This document shows, one piece after another, positions 61,210-64,000 of a DNA stretch of 64,000 bases. The DNA is from Bacteroidia bacterium (GTDB lineage Bacteria > Bacteroidota > Bacteroidia > B-17B0 > Aurantibacillaceae). The position numbers and the translations under genes were made by a program. The notes beneath the pieces are model-generated. The model ran no database searches, was not told the DNA's origin, and saw only the letters and a program-made list of their open reading frames with translations. The stretch lies in contig JAIOZA010000013.1 in assembly GCA_021740825.1 (NCBI GenBank), forward strand, positions 1 through 64,000, written 5' to 3'. Positions within the stretch are counted from its first letter, which is position 1; every line of letters begins with the position of its first letter.

Positions 61210-61389
61210 ATGCCACAAGTTAAAATAACATTATCTAAAAGTCCGATTAAAAGGAACGCTAGACAAAAAGCAACAGTTCAAGCATTAGGTTTAAGAAAAT
61301 TACACCATTGCATTACAAAGGAAGCAACGCCGCAGGTTCAAGGTATGATTAATGCAGTTGCTCATTTATTGACAATAGAAAAAATTTAA
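61210..61389 (+). CDS. rpmD: Ribosomal protein L30
   Basis: A short gene, ATG to TAA, of 59 residues beginning MPQVKITLSKSPIKR, with 'QKATVQALGLRKLHH' and ending 'INAVAHLLTIEKI'. These are the L30 hallmarks (start strand, then 'T-x-x-ALGLRK'). L30 is a small 50S protein that bacteria may lose; here it keeps its usual place between rpsE and rplO, with spacers of 12 and 18 bp. Confidence 0.95.
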   Translation: MPQVKITLSKSPIKRNARQKATVQALGLRKLHHCITKEATPQVQGMINAVAHLLTIEKI

Positions 61390-61407
61390 TTATAAAAAGA
61401 AATTAAG

Positions 61408-61854
61408 ATGAAATTAAATTCATTAACACCTGCAGAAGGTTCAGTAAAAAATAATTTTAGAAGAGGTCGCGGACAAGGTTCTGGTGGTGGTGGAACAGCT
61501 ACTCAAGGACACAAAGGTGCGCAATCTCGTTCAGGTAATAAAAAGAAACGTGGTTTTGAAGGTGGTCAAATGCCTTTGCAACGTCGTGTTCCTAAATTTG
61601 GTTTCAAAAACGTTAACCGTATCAATCATACTGGAGTAAATTTAGATGTTATTCAGAAAATTGTTGAAACTAAAAATATTACTGAAATAACTAAAGAGGT
61701 TTTGATTGAAAATGGAGTGGCATCTAAAAATAGTTTAATTAAAATTATGGGTAGAGGTGAATTAAAGTCAAAAGTAACTATTACAGTACACGCATTTACT
61801 GCAACAGCGAAAGCAGCTATTGAATCTAAAGGTGGAGTAGCAACGGAATTATAA
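61408..61854 (+). CDS. rplO: Ribosomal protein L15
   Basis: This 148-residue L15 is a late-assembly 50S protein. The basic glycine-rich start 'RRGRGQGSGGGGTATQGHKGAQSRSG' (split, about residues 18-43), 'GFEGGQMPLQRRVPKFGF' (about 49-66) and the globular end 'ITVHAFTATAKAAIESKGG' are intact. It precedes secY by 23 bp. Confidence 0.97.
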   Translation: MKLNSLTPAEGSVKNNFRRGRGQGSGGGGTATQGHKGAQSRSGNKKKRGFEGGQMPLQRRVPKFGFKNVNRINHTGVNLDVIQKIVETKNITEITKEVLIENGVASKNSLIKIMGRGELKSKVTITVHAFTATAKAAIESKGGVATEL

Positions 61855-61877
61855 TTAGCAGAAATTTAAAATAATAT

Positions 61878-63215
61878 ATGAAACGTTTTATTGAAACCTT
61901 CCAAAACATTTGGAAGATAGAAGAGCTAAAGCAAAGGATATTAACTACCCTTGGCCTTATCCTTATCTATCGTTTGGGTTCTTATGTTGTTTTGCCAGGA
62001 ATTAATACCGAAGTATTAGCTTTAGCAAATGAGAATTCAGCCAATGATGGTGGTATTATCGCCCTAATTAATGCCTTTGCCGGAGGAGCTTTTTCTAGAG
62101 CATCTATCTTTGGTTTAGGTATTATGCCTTACATTACGGCTTCCATCATTATTCAATTGCTAGGAATGGCAGTCCCTTATTTCCAGAAAATGCAAAAAGA
62201 AGGAGAAAGCGGACGTAAAAAAATCAATCAATATACTCGTTTTTTAACAGTTGCAGTTACTGCTGTGCAAGCTCCGGGTTATTTAGCGGCGCAAGTTTAT
62301 ACAAAACCTGGTGTTGTTGGAATAGATCCTACTTGGTTTGGTATTCAGTCTACTATTATCTTAGTTGCTGGCACTATGTTTATTATGTGGTTAGGAGAGA
62401 GAATTACAGATAAAGGAATTGGAAATGGTATTTCGTTATTGATTATGATAGGTATTATTTCTCGTTTACCTTTCGCAATAACTTCTGAGTTTGGTTCTCG
62501 TTTGCAAAGTGCTGGCGGTGGTTTAATCATGTTTTTATTAGAAATTGTTTTCCTTTTATTTATTATTGTAAGTTGTATATTATTAGTTCAAGGTACAAGA
62601 AGAGTTCCTGTGCAATACGCTAAAAAAATTGTAGGTGATAAGCAAATTGGAGGAGTTCGTCAATATTTACCATTAAAAGTAAATGCTGCTGGTGTTATGC
62701 CAATTATCTTTGCTCAGGCTATCATGTTTATACCGGCTGCAGTTTCTGGTTTTTCAGGTGGTACCGGCGGTGTATTTGCGGATAGATATGGGTTTTGGTA
62801 CAATTTTATTTTCGCATCATTAATTATTGCATTTACCTATTTTTATACTGCGATTATGATTAATCCGAATCAATTAGCTGATGACATGAAACGTAATGGA
62901 GGCTTTGTACCAGGTGTAAAACCGGGAAAAAGTACAGCAGAGTTTATCGATCAAGTAATGTCTCGAATTACTTTACCCGGTTCAATATTTTTAGCTTTTG
63001 TTGCTATACTTCCTTCAATTGCAATTAAGTTAGGTATTAATAGTGCTTTTGCAGATTTCTTTGGAGGAACTTCATTGTTAATTTTAGTAGGTGTAGTTTT
63101 AGATACTTTGCAACAAATTGAAACATATTTATTAAACCGTCATTATGATGGATTGATGAAAAACGGAAGAATAAAGGGTAGGGGTACTAATCAAATGACA
63201 ATGCAACAAGCTTAA
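61878..63215 (+). CDS. secY: Protein translocase subunit SecY
   Basis: This 445-residue SecY has ten membrane helices and forms the channel of the Sec translocase with SecE and SecG, exporting signal-peptide proteins. Characteristic segments are '[23 protein letters not shown]' (split, first helix), '[27 protein letters not shown]' (split, plug and second helix) and '[21 protein letters not shown]' (split, ribosome-binding loop). infA follows after 1 bp. The usual spc partner adk or map does not lie between them. Confidence 0.98.
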   Translation: MKRFIETFQNIWKIEELKQRILTTLGLILIYRLGSYVVLPGINTEVLALANENSANDGGIIALINAFAGGAFSRASIFGLGIMPYITASIIIQLLGMAVPYFQKMQKEGESGRKKINQYTRFLTVAVTAVQAPGYLAAQVYTKPGVVGIDPTWFGIQSTIILVAGTMFIMWLGERITDKGIGNGISLLIMIGIISRLPFAITSEFGSRLQSAGGGLIMFLLEIVFLLFIIVSCILLVQGTRRVPVQYAKKIVGDKQIGGVRQYLPLKVNAAGVMPIIFAQAIMFIPAAVSGFSGGTGGVFADRYGFWYNFIFASLIIAFTYFYTAIMINPNQLADDMKRNGGFVPGVKPGKSTAEFIDQVMSRITLPGSIFLAFVAILPSIAIKLGINSAFADFFGGTSLLILVGVVLDTLQQIETYLLNRHYDGLMKNGRIKGRGTNQMTMQQA

Positions 63216-63216
63216 T

Positions 63217-63435
63217 ATGGCAAAACAAGCAAATATTGAGCTAGATGGAATTATACTTGAATCATTAAGTAATGCCATGTTTAGAGTGGAGTTAGAGAAT
63301 GGTCATACATTAATTGCTCATATATCAGGAAAGATGAGAATGCATTACATTAAAATATTAGTTGGTGATAAAGTAAAATTGGAAATGAGTCCTTATGATT
63401 TATCAAAAGGTAGAATAACATACAGATACAAATAA
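63217..63435 (+). CDS. infA: Translation initiation factor IF-1
   Basis: This 72-residue IF-1 is an OB-fold protein that binds the 30S A site at initiation. '[41 protein letters not shown]' (split) and '[23 protein letters not shown]' (split) are standard. It starts 1 bp after secY and precedes rpmJ by 26 bp. Confidence 0.97.
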   Translation: MAKQANIELDGIILESLSNAMFRVELENGHTLIAHISGKMRMHYIKILVGDKVKLEMSPYDLSKGRITYRYK

Positions 63436-63461
63436 AAAAGAATAATAAATAATATAAGGAA

Positions 63462-63578
63462 ATGAAAGTTAGAGCATCCATTAAAAAAAGAAGCGTTGAT
63501 TGTAAAATCGTTCGCCGTAAAGGAAAGTTGTATATAATCAACAAAAAAAACCCAAAGTTTAAACAAAGACAAAAATAA
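63462..63578 (+). CDS. rpmJ: Ribosomal protein L36 (zinc-ligand-poor form)
   Basis: A 38-residue L36 beginning [19 protein letters not shown] and ending '[10 protein letters not shown]'. Zinc-binding L36 has three cysteines and a histidine; here only the cysteine at residue 14 remains, so this form should not bind zinc, as is usual in Bacteroidota. It lies between infA and rpsM, the expected place. Confidence 0.95.
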   Translation: MKVRASIKKRSVDCKIVRRKGKLYIINKKNPKFKQRQK

Positions 63579-63619
63579 TTGCGTATTTTCGCAAACTTTT
63601 AAAACCAAGTATATAAATA

Positions 63620-63997
63620 ATGGCACGTATTGCAGGTATAGATTTACCAAAAAATAAAAGAGGAGAAATAGGATTAACCTACATTTTTGGTATTGGACGT
63701 AGCAGAGCTCAACGTATTTTAACTGAAGCTGGAATTGACTTTAACAAAAAAGTTAACGAGTGGAATGATGATGAGCAAAACGCTATTCGTAAAATTGTTA
63801 ATGACAATTTTAAAGTAGAAGGTGGACTTCGTTCGGAAGTTGCTTTAAATATAAAACGTTTAACTGATATTGGTTCTTACCGTGGTATTCGTCACCGTAA
63901 TGGCTTACCAGTTCGTGGACAACGTACTAAAACCAACGCTCGTATCCGTAAAGGAAAACGTAAAACCGTTGCAAACAAGAAAAAAGTTACTAAGTAA
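63620..63997 (+). CDS. rpsM: Ribosomal protein S13
   Basis: This 125-residue S13 of the 30S head forms the bridges to the 50S and touches the P-site tRNA with its tail. '[34 protein letters not shown]' (split) and '[31 protein letters not shown]' (split) are normal. It ends 3 bp before the window edge; rpsK, rpsD, rpoA and rplQ would be expected next. Confidence 0.97.
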   Translation: MARIAGIDLPKNKRGEIGLTYIFGIGRSRAQRILTEAGIDFNKKVNEWNDDEQNAIRKIVNDNFKVEGGLRSEVALNIKRLTDIGSYRGIRHRNGLPVRGQRTKTNARIRKGKRKTVANKKKVTK

Positions 63998-64000
63998 TAA

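Overview
The window comes from a low-GC chromosome of a member of the Bacteroidota (formerly Bacteroidetes). The sequence signs are promoters of the TTTG-N19-TAnnTTTG type (perfect examples at 49225-49255 and, reversed, at 15493-15523), almost no Shine-Dalgarno sequences, a Rho factor with a long N-terminal insertion, a DUF4199 membrane protein, an L36 protein that has lost most zinc ligands, and a rpsL-rpsG-fusA-rpsJ-S10-spc order with no tuf gene after fusA. Class or genus cannot be decided from the sequence alone.

Layout. (1) About 1-31.0 kb is an accessory island without integrase or tRNA. It begins with a leftward ParA-like/two membrane proteins/DUF932 operon (127-2558) and a WYL-regulated pair of unknown genes (2860-5047). 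From 5.1 to 11.7 kb three direct copies of a ~300-bp structured repeat (here R1) separate cargo blocks: a peptide-modification-like cluster (25-aa peptide, Trp-Asp-Arg-Gly protein, glycine-rich-domain-like protein with a Cys/His/Trp tail, TauD-type dioxygenase) next to a LytTR two-component system and a putative PD-(D/E)XK nuclease, then a DnaA-like AAA protein with a destroyed Walker A. After the third repeat come a KGGVGR-type ATPase with a HEPN-like partner, a helicase with an unusual N-terminal domain, and a WYL-regulated locus (18.2-25.5 kb) with two families of small paralogous proteins, an SMC-like ATPase and its partner. A secreted MORN-trypsin protein, a HipBA toxin-antitoxin module between two direct ~155-bp repeats (R2) and an orphan HTH protein close the island.

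(2) 31.1-36.1 kb is housekeeping: ssb, DUF4199, rho, pth, a thioredoxin-like protein and a SET-domain protein. (3) 36.1-49.0 kb is a cell-surface glycan region: three sulfotransferases, two glycosyltransferases, an O-acyltransferase, a GNAT acetyltransferase, an Asp/Asn hydroxylase-like protein, an SDR, two KAS III-like enzymes and an ACP that probably make an acyl group, and a TMTC-like TPR membrane protein. (4) 49.2 kb to the end is the str-S10-spc ribosomal protein operon through rpsM, with secY, infA and rpmJ.

The most striking new signal is a 19-bp dyad, TGTGCA-N7-TGCACA, present three times (19382, 20404, 23849). Each copy lies exactly 9 bp upstream of a TAnnTTTG-type -7 box. They head the transcription units beside the second WYL regulator, which points to one regulated, probably antiviral, locus. 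Other leads are the R1 repeats with a compensatory base-pair change, the degenerate DnaA-like protein between them, and a HipB-type operator made of TATCC/GGATA arms over the hipBA promoter.
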